64,000 nucleotides of DNA from Dichetophora obliterata (GCA_963920525.1 OY986440.1:12240143-12304142), one strand, 5' to 3'. Positions 33,692 to 45,811 are shown, counted from the first letter of the stretch. Notes: generated by a model from the letters alone, not told the origin. A program made the numbers and translations.

Positions 33692-35511
33692 CTTTTTGAC
33701 CATTTTCTTGTACACCTTCTTGGTAAATGCTTTTTGTAGACTCATCTGGTTTTCTTTGTAATGATTCAGTCTGTTCTTGCTTAACAGTTTGTCCTGGCTT
33801 TGTGTCATTTAGGACTGAAGAATCATGTTTCGCTGTTGGTGCCAACTTATCTGTGGCTGCTGTGTCATTCAAATCGTCAAAACCTGACTGATCTAGTTGC
33901 AATTTAGCCATAGCTCGCTCCATGTCATCCGTCACCAACTCGAGATTGAAAATGCATTTATTAACAATATCGCTGCGTCCGATCGCGTGCAACGCCTGTT
34001 CCAGCACATTGCCAGTAGCTTGTGGTCCTTGCTGGCGCAACCAGAGGCGTAACATGACCATGGCTTGCTGTGATGGCCGATCAACATATTCAGCCTTGAT
34101 CAGTTCAATATCTGCCTTTGGAACATTAACCTCTTTGGCCAAGTGCACCCAATCGCTCTCCACCAAATTGCAAATATCTGAGAGTCGAATGTCGGCCTTG
34201 TGTATTTTGTCACCTGCGTTCGCAGCAGTAGCAGTATTAAGCGTCTCTTTAGATTTATAGCCTGCATTGATCAGATCACGATAATTTACTCCATGATCTA
34301 TTGGAACATTATTGAGACTTCGCTGACTGCCATTATGACGTGCGGTGTCTTCAATTATTTCGCGACCTTCCAATGTTACGTTAAGTGCACAGATAGGTTG
34401 CTGCGGTGCTTCACCCTTGGCAGCCTTGGGTTCACTCATAAAACTAACACGTCCAAACGGCTCCTCCTGGTCCTTAACAAAGACCACAAATGAAAGCCGA
34501 TTCTCACGGAATGCCTGGAACTTCATACTAAGCTGTTCCCCTGACTTCAGAACAGGAACTAGACTACCGGCTAACTCTAGGTAAATATCTTGGTCCTCCA
34601 GCACCTCAACATCCCGACTCTTAGCAACTTCGGTGAAAAATTCCTGTTGCTCCAGTGTTTTGTCCTCCTTGTCGTCTGTCATGCAGAAAACAGAAAGTTT
34701 TGCCTCATTGCTTGAGATGCGCTTAGCAAAGACAACGAATTTAACCATAAACGGCACCTGTGCCATATACGAATAAAGCTCAGTGGCCATGCGGCTAGCA
34801 TCAGCTATATTACGACAATCCATGAGCCAAAAGCGTGCTGACACTGTTGTAGTGAAACTGACACTGTCTTTGACAAATGCCAACGGTGTCGAACCTGTGA
34901 CATCCTCCCATATAGCACGATTTTGGCCGCCAGTTATCGAGCATAGCAACCGGAGTGTTGGTGCATTGCCAGCATATTGCGAATTGACCATGCCTTGTGT
35001 GTAGGCCTTCGGTGCGGGTATGCTTAATGTAATTGCCTTGTGAAACTTGCGCCGACGTGGTTCCACCGTCACCACAGGTGATACGGCTACACCCTGACCA
35101 AGCAATTTGCAACAGCCATTCAAATCGACTGGCTGCGCCTGAAGGCCGACGCGTATTTTCTTTGTAAGCGCATGCGGCGGGAATATCGCTTGTACATGCG
35201 GCACAGCCTGTGACGATACGGTGCCGCCATCGGGACCGATAGCATGCACCTCCTGCCGAATGCGCGAAACTACGGCAAAGAAGTGCGGGAAATTTCGCGT
35301 AACAATACGTATGATGCGATTAGTATGCAGGTCTTCTAAAGGATTTAACTCGCCCGCATCGAAAGTTTCGCTTAGCACGTCTCGCACAGCTTCGTCGCTA
35401 TCATTCAGAGTATGTTCGCGCCAGCTTTCGCCGTTATCTGAGCGTAAAATGATGATTTCACGTTCTTTGTCGCGCAGAGAGCCAAAATGTGGTACCTCCA
35501 AGATAACGGGA
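33692..35511 (-). CDS. Ank: Ankyrin, ZU5-UPA-death domain exon
   Basis: Ankyrins link membrane proteins to the spectrin skeleton. This 1820-nt exon (about 606 residues) continues the first ZU5 domain (PVILEVPHFGSLRDKERE). It then has the second ZU5 (from about residue 90, AIGPDGGTVSSQAVPHVQ), the UPA domain (about 240-375, including CMTDDKEDKTLEQQE and FRENRL) and a death domain (about 430-518, from KADIRLSDICNLVESDW to GRSDIVNKCI). Order and motifs match animal ankyrins closely. The acceptor AATTTTCAG ends at 35512 and the donor AAAAAG|GTGATT lies at 33692/33691. Both phases agree with the neighbours. The frame is clean and looks functional. Which fly paralogue (Ank or Ank2) this is cannot be settled here. 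Confidence 0.95.
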
Positions 35512-35581
35512 CTGAAAATTATTAACAAAAAGCGGATGAAAAAAATTAAATCTCGATACGCTTAGTACGTCACAAACTTAC

Positions 35582-35806
35582 CCAAGAAACTTGGCCTCAA
35601 CTGGCGATAGTTCCATAATGCGACTCACTAGAGCCTCACCTTCCATCAGTGGCGGAGGATTCGGTACTCGCTGCGGTTTCACGTAACGGCATGTGATGCG
35701 CGTTGGTTGAGCGCACGATTTAGGCGGCACAATAACGCGGACGCCGCTATGACGACAACCACGCATGGCACCGCCGCGAGCATCAACCAGAAACGAAACT
35801 AAAAAA
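35582..35806 (-). CDS. Ank: Ankyrin, first ZU5 (spectrin-binding) exon
   Basis: This 225-nt exon encodes about 75 residues beginning [16 protein letters not shown]. This matches the start of the first ZU5 domain of animal ankyrins, including the DAR motif known to be needed for spectrin binding. It continues with [20 protein letters not shown] and [15 protein letters not shown]. The acceptor TTTTCCACAG ends at 35807; an AG seven nt further in (35800-35799) would lose the conserved FLV. The donor CTTGG|GTAAGT lies at 35582/35581. The 70-nt intron to the next exon is in phase. The upstream ankyrin-repeat exons are not in this window, so the preceding intron exceeds 28 kb. Confidence 0.94.
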
Positions 35807-36486
35807 CTGTGGAAAAGAAAAATAGTAGAATATTAACTTAAGCCAACTGAAAAGAAACTTATTAGTATTTATACTATATGTATATATATATTTATTTTCA
35901 TAGAGAAAAAACTGAGTAAAAAAAAATTTGTTTTTATTTAAGAGTTAAAACAATGTACCCTTTTCTATACAATTAGTAATTGCAGAAGATTAGAAAGCAC
36001 AGTGAGATTAAGCGATGATATCGTCAGTAAGGCGCATTAGTTTTTCTACAATAGTTAAAATATTTGTTACTGTACAACATTAATAACCGATGCTAAAATA
36101 ATATTTTTGATGAATAAGGAGCAGAGATAAGACTGTACTAAATACAGTGTTGGTAAAAATATCTTTTAAAGCATCATCAAAAAATATCATAATGTAAAAG
36201 ATCGTTATATCATCGGTTCACGTCTGATTCTGGGTGTTAATTTAAAGAAATAATAAAAAGTAGGTTCGTGTGCAACATTCAAACATTTTCCATTTTTGGA
36301 CCCATCCCATTTATAATCTAACCATTCAAATAAAATATGACTCAAATGAACAATGAGCCAAAAACTTAAAAAAATGGCCAAAATGGGGCCATTTCAGCCG
36401 ATAAAAAAAGACAAATATGCGGAAAGTTTTGTAAAAATGACACAAAAAAAAAATCTATAAAATGACTAAAAATTTGCAGTTTTGTA
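35807..36486. other. Start of the large ankyrin intron, no gene seen
   Basis: AT-rich intron sequence immediately upstream of the ZU5 exon. Apart from the acceptor pyrimidine run at 35807-35825, nothing was recognised. Confidence 0.4.
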
Positions 36487-36640
36487 TTGTTCTAACTTTG
36501 ACCTAAGGCTCAATAAACGATTTTAAGCTATCAAACAACTAGAATTTGTATTTAAAACCAAGTATGATTTAAACTATAAAACATTTAGAATTTGTACTTA
36601 AATCATATAAAATCAACATAATAAATAACAAGGTCATTTA
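36487..36640 (+). repeat. Dispersed repeat with TATCAAACAACTAGAATTTG units, copy
   Basis: The order CTAACTTTGACCTAAGGCTC, AATAAACGATTTTAAG, then two similar blocks ending in AGAATTTGTA, then AAATCAACATAATAAATAAC also occurs at 52020-52200 and 52963-53125. It is inverted at 21120-21290 and 51770-51960. The unit is about 170-190 bp and is non-coding. Confidence 0.8.
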
Positions 36641-36719
36641 AAAAAAAATTAATTGTACAAAAATTGTATAATTAAAACGACACTTCATGTAATAATATTC
36701 GACTTGAATCTATCATCTG

Positions 36720-38235
36720 ATAGTTTTAGGCTATATTAATATAGATATTTTAGAGTCTTCAGTTTTTGTGGAGAACTACTTGTTCTTGCTTTCCTCATAT
36801 GGTCTTGAATGTTGCATAAATCAACCAACTCGTATAACAAACTCTTCTGAAACGTGTATTGATCATATTTTTGTGCGTTTAAATAAGTCGAAACAGATTT
36901 CAATTAGTAGCTCAGTTTGTGAGTTTCATATATCAGATCATTGTTTAACTTGTATAAATTTTGAATATATTGGAACGAATAAAAATGAAAATACACCGCA
37001 GCTTTCTGCAACATATAAAACAGATTTTTTCAAGTTGAACAATATGCTTCTATATGAATCGTGGGATAGCGTATACAATGAATCTGATACATCAATAGCT
37101 TTCGATAATTTTATCAAAACCTTAACGCAACATGTTGGTCACTGTACAAAAAGTGTCGTGCATACAGTTTTAAATAAAAAAAGGCTTAAACCATGGATGA
37201 CCGCTGAGTTACTCCAAAAAATAACACTGAAAAACAGGCTTTATAAAAAGTGTTTGAAAAATCCAACTAATGCTAACATGAAAATAAACTAAAGAATTTA
37301 TTGTAAAGAAATTTCCAAGGAGACTGTTATAGCTAAAAATAATTTTTATTTAAATGAATTCATTAAAATAAAGGGAAACGTTAAAAATAATGGGATCTTG
37401 TAAATAACATTCTAAACAAAAATAAAAAAGTTATTAGTATTCCAAATTTAAAAATAGATTACAGTGAAATTTCGAATCAAGACGATAAAGCAAATATCTT
37501 TAATGAATATTTTTCAAACATTGGAAATGCTGTGGTTTCTGTCAATGGCTTGCAGTTCATTTATTGCAATTGTCTAGAATAGGAAGAATATCTTAATAAT
37601 ACTTTCTTTTTTGAGCCCATGTCGTCTTTAGAGATTTACAAATAATTATGTCTCTAAAAAACTCGAACTCTTGTTGAAAACAGTTATTCTAGCACATTTA
37701 TTAAAAACATAGTGTTCAACGTTGTAGATGTTCTCTGTCATTTATTCAATAAAAGTGTTGAGGCAGGAATTTTTCCAGAGTATCTTCAAAAAGCTGAAGT
37801 AATTCCCCTCTTTAAAAAAGGATATAAAACCAATCTAAATAATTACAGACCAATCTCGATCATTTCAACATTTTCCAAAATCTTTGAAAAAGCCGTCAAG
37901 ACAAGAATGCTAAAATTTTTGAATAAATACACGTTTTTCAATAAAAATCAGTTTGGTTTTAGACCAGGTCTGTCCACTGAAGATGCTCTTTTGAACTTTT
38001 GCACTAATATATATTCAAGCTTAAAATACAGAAAAGTTATCAGCAGCTCTGTTTATTGATATAACCAAAGCTTTTGATACAGTTGATCACAAAATTCTGC
38101 TGAAAAAATTATACAAATGTGGTTTTAGAAGCAATACTTATAAATGGTTTTGGTTACTCAAACAGAGTACAAAAAGTGAAAACATGCAATCATCTTAGTT
38201 CCTTTAGAGAAATAAACATTGGTGTTCCTCAAGGT
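36720..38235 (+). pseudogene. 5'-truncated LINE, left part (endonuclease end and RT start)
   Basis: Coding similarity begins at about 36722 in the endonuclease (ILGDFN-like VLGYINIDI) and runs through CCINQPTRITN and IDHIFVR (36820-36870). After a damaged stretch (37290-37710) the reverse transcriptase appears: AEVIPLFKKGYKTNLNNYRP, NKNQFGFRPGLSTEDALL and ITKAFDTVDHKILLKKL (to about 38110). Several stops and frameshifts are present. At 38224-38235 the RT motif VPQG is interrupted by an RTE element and resumes at 41376. The clade is in the CR1/Jockey range but not fixed. Confidence 0.8.
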
Positions 38236-41200
38236 TCGGGAATCTGGGGGCGAACCTTTACAATGTAACATGTCTGACTGTCGCAACCTGGCGAGGCCAG
38301 CATAATCTTTGTGAAATCGCCTCAAGTCGACTCAAACCTCCACGTGGTGTTTCCTGGGCAGCGTCAAAACTGACAACCGTTAGTTTGGCGGCTAATCTGA
38401 TTGGCGGGCCCCCTAGGCTTAAAATAGATTGTGCGTCGGGTTTGAAGCCCACCCGTAAAAACCCATTTCAATGAAAACTAATAAGAATAGAAGAAAACTG
38501 ATCCCCAAATCTGATGACGACTTCCGCAAACGAAAAACTGATAATGATTTACGGATATGCACCTGGAATGTCCGAACCCTTAATTGGGAAGGTGCCTCTA
38601 TCCAGCTGATTGATGTCTTGGAAAGATACAAAGCTGATATCACTGCTATCCAAGAAATGCGATGGAAGGGACAGGGTTGCATTCGGCATGCACTCTGTGA
38701 TATCTACTACAGCGGCCATGCGGAGAAGCACGAGTTTGGATGAGGATTTGTAGTTGGCAAGAGACTACGGCCCCACGTCCTGCGATTCACACCTGTGAAC
38801 GAACGACTTGCCATAATCCGCATCAAGGTTAAATTTTTCAATGTGCGCACGCTCCGACAGAAGACACGGACGATAAGATCCAGTAAATTTTCTACAAGCG
38901 ACTTGAAAATGCTTACGAGCGCTGCCCCCGTCACGACGTAAAAATCGTGCTTGGTGACTTCAACGCTAAGGTGGGCAAGGAAAATTTTTTTGGTGCAACA
39001 GTCGGAAAGTTCAGCCTCCACGACAACACCTCCGATAACGGAATGAGGCTGATTGACTTCGCCGTAGCACGAAACACGGTCGTAAGTAGCACTAGATTCA
39101 AGCATCTTTCATAAGCAATATTCATAAAGCCTCCTGGATGTCCCCTGATCAAAAAACCAAAAATCAAATTGATCACGTTTTGATCGACGGAAGGCACTCT
39201 TCCAGTGTATTGGATGTACGCACGATCCGTGGTGCAAACAATGACTCGGATCACTATCTTGTTGCAACCAAGATCCGTACACGTCTGTGCGCATGCGCAG
39301 CTAAGAATACACGCAACCCTACATAGAGAAAGCTAGACGTCGACAAGCTGCAATCGAAACAGACAGCCGATGCTTTCGCCACTCGACTCTCACTCCTGCT
39401 TCAAAGCACTCCTCCAATCGATGATATATGCGCGCAGTGGACACACATTTCCAACTCCATGCGTGCGGCTGCTGAAGAGGTGATTGGCTACCAACGCCCA
39501 CGCCGAAACCAGTGGTACGACCAGGAGAGTCACGACGCCACTGCAGCGAAAGATGCCGCCCATACAAAGAAAAAAGGAGGGAAGAGAGACATATTTTCAG
39601 GCGGAAAAAAGAGAGAAAAGCGCGAGCAGGAGAAGATTGAGATATATGGTGACAGGATAAGGCCCGAAAATTTTTCGAAAAAATAAGACGCCTTGCCGAT
39701 GGTTTTAAAACCGGGGCCTCTTCCTGCAAGGATGAAAACGGGAATCTAGTGACAGATGCCCAGAGTACACTGAAGTTATGGAGGGAACATTTCTCTAAGC
39801 TTCTAAATGGCGACACTGACAACAATCCCACCAATAGAGATGATATTCCGGAAACCCCAATTTCGGAAGACAGCGTTGAGGTTCCGCTGCCCGACTATGA
39901 TGAAGTTCTGACAGCTATAGCTCGGCTTAAAAATAACAAAGCCGCGGGAGCTGATGGCTTACCTGCTGAGTTGTTTAAGAACGGAGGCGAAGCTCTACTT
40001 AAATGCATTCACGAGCTTCTATGCAGAATATGGTCGGAAGAATGCATTCCGAACGATTGGAATCTCAGTGTGCTCTGCCCAATCCACAAGAAAGGCGATC
40101 CCACTATCTGTGCCAATTACCGTTTTTATTTAGCCTCTAAATATCGTATATAAGGTCTTGTCGAGAGTTTTATGTGAAAGATTGAAGCCCATTGTAAACG
40201 AACTGATCGGACCTTATCAGTGTGACTTCAGACCTGGAAAGTCCACCATCGACCAGATTTTAACGCTACGACAAATCTTGGAGAAGACTCAAGAAAAACA
40301 AGTCGACACCCACCATCTTCTTGTCGACTACAAAGCCGCCTTCGACAGCCCAATAAGGAAGCACCTGTACTCCACCATGTCTGAATTTGGTATTCCTGCA
40401 AAACTAATACGACTTTGCAGGATGACACTGAGCAACACCAGCAGCGCAGTTAAAATCGGGAAGGACCTCTCCCCACCATTTGTTACCAAACGAGGTTTCA
40501 GACAAGGTGATTCCTTACCGTGAGACTTTTTCAACCTAATGATGGAAAAGATCATCCGAGCTGCTGATCTGAGACGTAGTGGCACAATATTCTACAAGAG
40601 TGTTATTTTCCAGATTAGAAAAAGAGTCAAGTCGAATGAGTCTGTTAGTGAATGCAGATAAGACGAAATACTTAAATACTTGGTGTCAACAAACAAACAG
40701 TCCCAGCGTCTTGGAATCCACGTTACAGTTGACAATACCTCCTTCGAGGTTGTGAAGGACTTCGTTTATCTGGGATCCAGCATAAACTCAACCAACGACA
40801 TCAGCATTGAGATCAAACGAAGAATAAATCTTGCCAACAGGTGTTACTTTGGGCTCAGTAGGCAATTGAGAAGTAGAGCCCTCTCTCGACGAACGGAAAT
40901 CACGCTCTATAAATCGCTCATCATGCCCGTCCTACTTTATGCATCACAAACCTGGACGCTGAGCAGTTCAGATGAAAAGACTTTAGGAGCATTCGAGAGA
41001 AAGATTCTTCGTAAGATCTACGGACCAATCTGCGTCAATGGCGAGTACCGAATACGGTAGAATCATGAACTGTATGAGCTGTACGCCGACATCGACATAG
41101 TCAAGCGCATTAAAATCGAGCGGCTTCGCTGGCTTGGTCATGTTCAGCGCATGAAAGACGATTCTCCAGTGAAGTAAACATTCGATTCGGTACCCAGCGG

Positions 41201-41375
41201 CGGTCAACGCAGAAGAGGACGACCGCATCTTCGTTGGAAAGACCAAGTAGAGAACAACCTGACGAAGCTTGGAATTTCCAACTGGCGCCAGCTAGCGAAA
41301 GACAGAAATGGCTGGCGCAAATTCTTAGATGAGGCCAAGACCGACATACGGGTGTAGCGCCAACTAAGTAAGTAA
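38236..41375 (+). mobile_element. RTE-type LINE inserted into the older LINE
   Basis: The insert is bounded by a perfect 12-bp target duplication, GTTCCTCAAGGT, at 38224-38235 and 41376-41387. It ends in a short TAAG-type repeat (CTAAGTAAGTAA), typical of simple-repeat RTE tails. The host LINE's GVPQG motif is split by the event and its frame continues on the right. The insert carries an endonuclease/RT gene with several mutations, so it is itself dead. Confidence 0.92.
38471..41358 (+). pseudogene. RTE endonuclease/reverse transcriptase, broken
   Basis: The endonuclease starts LRICTWNVRTLN and has AITAIQE(M)RW-type residues (DITAIQEMRWKGQG), VLGDFNAKVGKE (near 38950) and IDHVLID (near 39170). 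The RT has NNKAAGADGLPAELFK (near 39940), CPIHKKGDPTICANYR, IGPYQCDFRPGKSTIDQI and GFRQGDSLP (to 40523). The next part, which should hold the YADD active site, is deleted between about 40523 and 40680. The C-terminal part resumes with FVYLGSSINS and LYGSETWT-like LYASQTWTLS, and ends in the usual HVQRM-type region (about 41140). Several frameshifts and stops interrupt it. Insect copies are often mislabelled craniofacial development protein 2-like. Confidence 0.86.
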
Positions 41376-41387
41376 GTTCCTCAAGGT

Positions 41388-42429
41388 ACAGTTGTGGGTC
41401 CTATCTTGTTTTTAATATTTATTAATTATCTTTTCTCTCAAAAATTCTCTAGTCAGACAATCGCATTTGCAGATGATATGGCTTGTACATACTCCTGTGA
41501 TAGTGTTTGACTTTATGATTGCAGTTAAAAGCGATTTGGAAATCTTAAGACATTAGTTCACTGCTCACAAATTAGTTCTAAGTGACAAAACAAAACTCAT
41601 GATTTTCAATGTTGGTGGTAAAGAAGCTAGACTTAACAACTTCACGTTTCACTGCGCAAACTGTGAAAAGTATTCAGTTTGTAAAGATATTTGTGGTTCA
41701 CAAAATAACATCCACACTTATATTGAATCCGGTTCTTGTTTCACAAATTGCTTTCGCATCGACTGCGTTAAAAGTTTTAAATATCTTGCATTAATAATCG
41801 ATTGGAAAATGAATTGGATTGATCACACAGCCGCTCTAAAGAAATATCTAATCACTGTAACCAGACAGATGAATCATTTAAAAAATTATTCTGAAAAATT
41901 GCTATCATGTATTTACTATGGCATTTTTCATTCGAAATTAGAATATGGCCAGCATGTTGGGGAGGTACGCATAGTAATAAAGCAAATCCTCTACTTACTG
42001 CTCAAAAACATGTCATCCGCATAATATGTAAAAGGAATCGTCTTGCAAGTAGTTTTCCACTATTTAAACAACTAAATTTATTACCTGTAAAACATTTTTT
42101 TTTTATAAAGTCTTAAAACATTTTTTATTAGGTCCGGCTATCTGATGAATAGATGTTATGCAAATTATAACTTAAGAATAAATCACCTTAGCAGGGCTCA
42201 AGTTCCGCCTCATAACTTGCAACACTTTTTGTCGTCTTATACGTCTATAGCACCCAGGCGGTTCAACCGCCTCCCAAGCAATTTAAGGTGCCTTTGTAAT
42301 AAATTTGCTTTTCTAAAACAGACGAAATTGTGGCTTTTTGATCTGTCCTATCACGATGTAAATTCTTTTCTTAATTTAACTAAATACATAAGTTCAATTT
42401 TGTCCATTTATTTTTCTATTTATATATAA
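41388..42429 (+). pseudogene. 5'-truncated LINE, right part (RT core to C terminus)
   Basis: This is the continuation of the LINE split at 38235. It starts in the RT motif GxVPQGTVVGPILFLIF and has the active site FADDMACTYS (about 41467). The C-terminal part includes SFKYLALIIDWKMNW (41770) and RRFNRLPSNLRC (42250), a typical end of CR1/Jockey-range ORF2 proteins. A stop follows the active site and there are at least two frameshifts. The last coding similarity ends at about 42340. Confidence 0.8.
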
Positions 42430-42770
42430 TTTTGTATTAATTTATATTGAATTGCTACCCCATGTAGCTTACATACTTTAATCAGAAAACTGTATTCGCT
42501 TCTAGTTCCTTGAGAATAACAGATTGCAGACTTAACATTAATTTTAAACTTATTTGTGATTAGGACCACCACTGCAAGAGGACATGAGACAACAAAATTT
42601 ATGACACAGTCCCCAATTAGTATCTCAAGTAAATAATTAAGTTTTCTTCCTCCTAAAATTTCCGAATTTAACGCAAATCTTTTCAGATTTCTTTTGATCC
42701 CGAAGGTATCAAGCCCGGAACTACTAAGGACCTTAATGATCCATGTCACATTTCATGTCTGTACTATACC

Positions 42771-43920
42771 ATAGGTTAGGTTAGGTTGAGACGGCAGCGG
42801 TTAGGTTACGTACTTAAACTATGCCGTACGTACCGTGGTGGGTGGTGGTAAGCAAGCCGTGGCTCACTTAGAGCAATAAGGTATATTGTGATACCGCTGC
42901 ACACTTGGAATTCAGTCCGAGTGGAACCACATTGAGCTTTTGGTAAAGCTTATAAGACCTTTGACGCTTGTTCTCGGTCGTGAAGCTCGGAAAAGAAGAA
43001 CGTCCCCAGATATTTATGCCTTCTTCTACCGAGCGCGGAATAGAAACATAGAAAATGCTTTCACCCTGCTCCTCGTCCCTGCAGCTTCTGTAGAAGACGT
43101 TATCTTATAAGACGTTTGATGTTTGTCCTTGACAGGTCGTCAAGCTCGGAAAAGAAAAACGAGCCCACATATTTAAGCCATCTTCTAGCGAGCGCGGAAC
43201 AGGAACATAGGTAATGGTCCTCCTCGTCCTCGTAGCTTCAGCATAAGTTATTTGCAATGACTCCCAGTCTGGAGGCATGTCTGCCTAGTAAGCAGTGCCC
43301 TGTGGTAACGGCCACAATCGTGGCTACCTATAGTCTTCCCAACGAGAGAAGTGCTCTCGATCGCTTTAGGCCTAGAGTCGGCCAGATAAGCCTTGTTGTT
43401 CTGCATGTAGAGAGTTCAGCCCATCTTGTGTTGGCTTTAGATGTTGTGTACTCTTTGAGAATCAGCTTGATAGTTGCCTTCGGGATGCTCGGTGAGTTCC
43501 TAACCATTGAGGTCACCGACGTACCGTTTCTAGCAAGGTCGTCTGATTTTTCAATTCCACGCATGCCCTTATGCCCAGTTACCCTTATTAAGCTAATGTT
43601 CAAATAGTTTGACATTTCGCTTAATGCAATACGGCATTCTTTGGCTACTTTAGAGTTGATGGATACTTGCTCCATTGATTTGATCGCAGCTCGACCGTAT
43701 TTCTCGTTTTGCGATGATATTCTCTGTAAGCCATATTGCAACTTCCATAATTGCAATAATTTCGGCTTGGAATCAGGGATATCTCTAATTCTTTTGGTCT
43801 TAGGGTCTACACCCGATACCCGACCTTGTCATTTAATTTTGACCCGTATGTAAAGAAGTGTAGACACCCTGGTTTCCGAGGACCCAATGGATCTTGGAAT
43901 CCATTTTTAACCAACTTCCC
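42771..43920 (-). pseudogene. LOA/I-type LINE fragment: RNase H and zinc-knuckle 3' end
   Basis: Reading right to left, 43890-43328 encodes an RNase H domain (FTYGSK-like start at about 43860, then VTGHKGMRGIEKSDDLARNG). It is followed by a GHCLLGRHASRLGV region near 43260, the Cys/His end found in LOA, I and related LINEs. A block is duplicated nearby: 42965-43065 and 43125-43215 share AAGCTCGGAAAAGAA and GAGCGCGGAA. RNase H plus this C terminus is known only in some LINE clades. The upstream RT is absent, so this is a 5'-truncated dead copy. Confidence 0.75.
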
Positions 43921-44836
43921 GATGATCTAGAATTTTGAAACTTAAAATGTAAGTGAAAACTGGATGACAACACAATAATCACTTATTTTTTGTCTGTACG
44001 TTTATTTTTTTGGCTAAAATGCGAAATTATTTGATACATACACACATATTAAAAAATCAAACAAAAATACTGAAAAGCTCATTGACATTTTTAAATTTCA
44101 AAAATTCACAACTGAAGTGAATTTATTACCTCATTTAGAAAAAGTTTTGGTGTGAGTTCTGTAGCTCATAGCGTAAAGCGATTGATTTGAAGGTAGTGAG
44201 TTCGAGCTTCAACAATGTGGTCGGATTTTTTTATTTTTTTAGGAAACAAAAAAGATAAATTCAGATTCGTCAAGTCGTGTGGACGTGTTATTGCAGTGCG
44301 CTCTTTGTGACGCGCTAAATCGGATAAATAAATAAACAAATAGAAAACAATCAAAAATCAAACAAGTTAATCTTTTAAACTGGGTTCAACTGTGCACACT
44401 GCTATTGCTCTGACATTTATTGTTAACGAAATTGTTAAACAAAAACTAAGTTTAATTTTAATTTGTTTCTAACTCTAAAAACTGTGTCTCTGCACAAGTA
44501 AGATTTGTTGTTTCTTTTACACATTTCTTAAACTGTGTCCGTGTACAAAATAGAACTGTCGGCGGCACATAATCAGAATAACTAATAACATTCGTAAAAA
44601 TATAAAAACAATATAGAGAAAACCAAATTTATCATATATATATATGTAAATAACACCTGGCATCTCGCTCTCACAATATCGGTGTTAGTGCTGTGCCAAT
44701 CAATCTGTCGGCAACAACACTTCTTGCATAATCGTAGTCTAGTGCAATCTTTGATCTTTTTGCTTCGCACTTTTTCGTTGTCTCTTTGGCTGTCTCTTTG
44801 GTATTTCATCGTTTCTGCATCGTGTGTACCTACTTT
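43921..44836. other. Region between LINEs, with LINE 5' UTR at its right
   Basis: No gene is present. A tRNA-like repeat lies at 44151-44240 (annotated separately). The stretch from about 44400 to 44836 is probably the 5' untranslated region of the LINE that follows; its start was not fixed. Confidence 0.4.
44151..44240 (+). repeat. tRNA-derived SINE-like repeat, copy 1
   Basis: TGTAGCTCATAGCG (44160-44173) resembles a pol III A box. GAGTTCGAGCTTC (44198-44210) resembles a B box, at about tRNA spacing. It is followed by CAACAATGTGG and T runs. A similar sequence is at 50595-50690. No cloverleaf with acceptor pairing is visible, so this is not called a tRNA gene. Confidence 0.55.
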
Positions 44837-45784
44837 ATGTCTCCGTCACCTATGCTGACCCGTCAACAGCGTGAGCAGCTCGCTCCCCGTGCCCTAGGCA
44901 AAAGTGAAGGTACGCCAAAATTGATTTGCAGTAGCACCGCCTCGTTTGGAGTGCAACTCACTGCTCTGGAATTGCGGCTCAAAGCAAGTGCTAAAGAAGA
45001 TCTAAACAATTTAGAAGAGCGTCTTCGGCAGCATACAGACAACCTCTTCAATCGTCTTTCTGCTGACATTGAGAGCAAGTTTGGGAGCTTAGAGAGTGAA
45101 GTGACGGCTATTAAGAGTGCATTGAGTGCTAAATTTGCTCATCACGATAGCATAATCAACTCATTAGAAGCACAGCTCAGTGCCCTCTCGTCGCGCTGTG
45201 ACGATCTTGCTGAACAAATATTGAGTATTAACAGCAATAACTTGAACAACAATAGCGGCAATAACATCAATAGTAGCAACAACAATAGCGCAGATTATTC
45301 ATCAGATGCAGTACTATTTGGAGTGCCGTTCACCTCAGGGGACAACTTGAAAAGTACTTTCAACCTCATTTGTCGATCTATTGAATTCTTGTCACCCCAG
45401 CTAAGAGATATTTTCAGAGTCAAGCCTACATCGAACAACGCAAATCCTATAGTAATAATTAAGTTCTACACGCCCTTTGATCGCAATCGTGCTTTGAAGG
45501 CTTTTGGCGACAATCGGAGGCGAGTTAAAAAAGCTATTAACCTCAGAGATGCCGGCTTTGACTCTGATAATAATGTTTACCTGCACGAGAGCCTCCCTAT
45601 CGATAAAAGAAAATTACTGCAAGCGGCAATCGCATGTAAGCGTAAAAAAGCAATTTTTAATGCGTTCGCTCGTCGACTAAGTGTGTACATCAGGCGATCT
45701 AAAAACGGCGACTGTATTAAAATTAACAACGAAGCTGAACTACCCACAACATCATCTGTTTCTGATGACACCAATGCAAATTAA
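44837..45784 (+). CDS. LINE ORF1 protein with coiled coil
   Basis: The ATG at 44837 begins MSPSPMLTRQQRE; the frame is also open upstream to 44786. The 315-residue protein has a predicted coiled coil (residues about 35-125, heptad-like LEERLRQHTDNLFNRL and following). An Asn/Ser-rich linker follows (INSNNLNNNSGN), then a globular half (from about VLFGVPFTS to the end) resembling the RRM/C-terminal arrangement of L1-like ORF1 proteins. It would bind the LINE RNA. The frame is intact. The ORF2 of the same element follows after 288 nt. Confidence 0.75.
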   Translation: MSPSPMLTRQQREQLAPRALGKSEGTPKLICSSTASFGVQLTALELRLKASAKEDLNNLEERLRQHTDNLFNRLSADIESKFGSLESEVTAIKSALSAKFAHHDSIINSLEAQLSALSSRCDDLAEQILSINSNNLNNNSGNNINSSNNNSADYSSDAVLFGVPFTSGDNLKSTFNLICRSIEFLSPQLRDIFRVKPTSNNANPIVIIKFYTPFDRNRALKAFGDNRRRVKKAINLRDAGFDSDNNVYLHESLPIDKRKLLQAAIACKRKKAIFNAFARRLSVYIRRSKNGDCIKINNEAELPTTSSVSDDTNAN

Positions 45785-45811
45785 TAGTGTGGCTGCTTTT
45801 TATATGTTGAA

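Noticed and set aside
33922..35565. Several plus-strand frames of 73-114 aa
   Set aside because: Antisense of the well-supported ZU5-UPA-death domain exon.
42420..42749. Minus-strand frame of 109 aa between two LINE fragments
   Set aside because: No motif of any family; probably LINE 3' UTR or intervening sequence.
44160..44210. Possible tRNA gene
   Set aside because: Box-like motifs are present, but no acceptor stem or full cloverleaf can be drawn; it is better explained as a SINE-like repeat.
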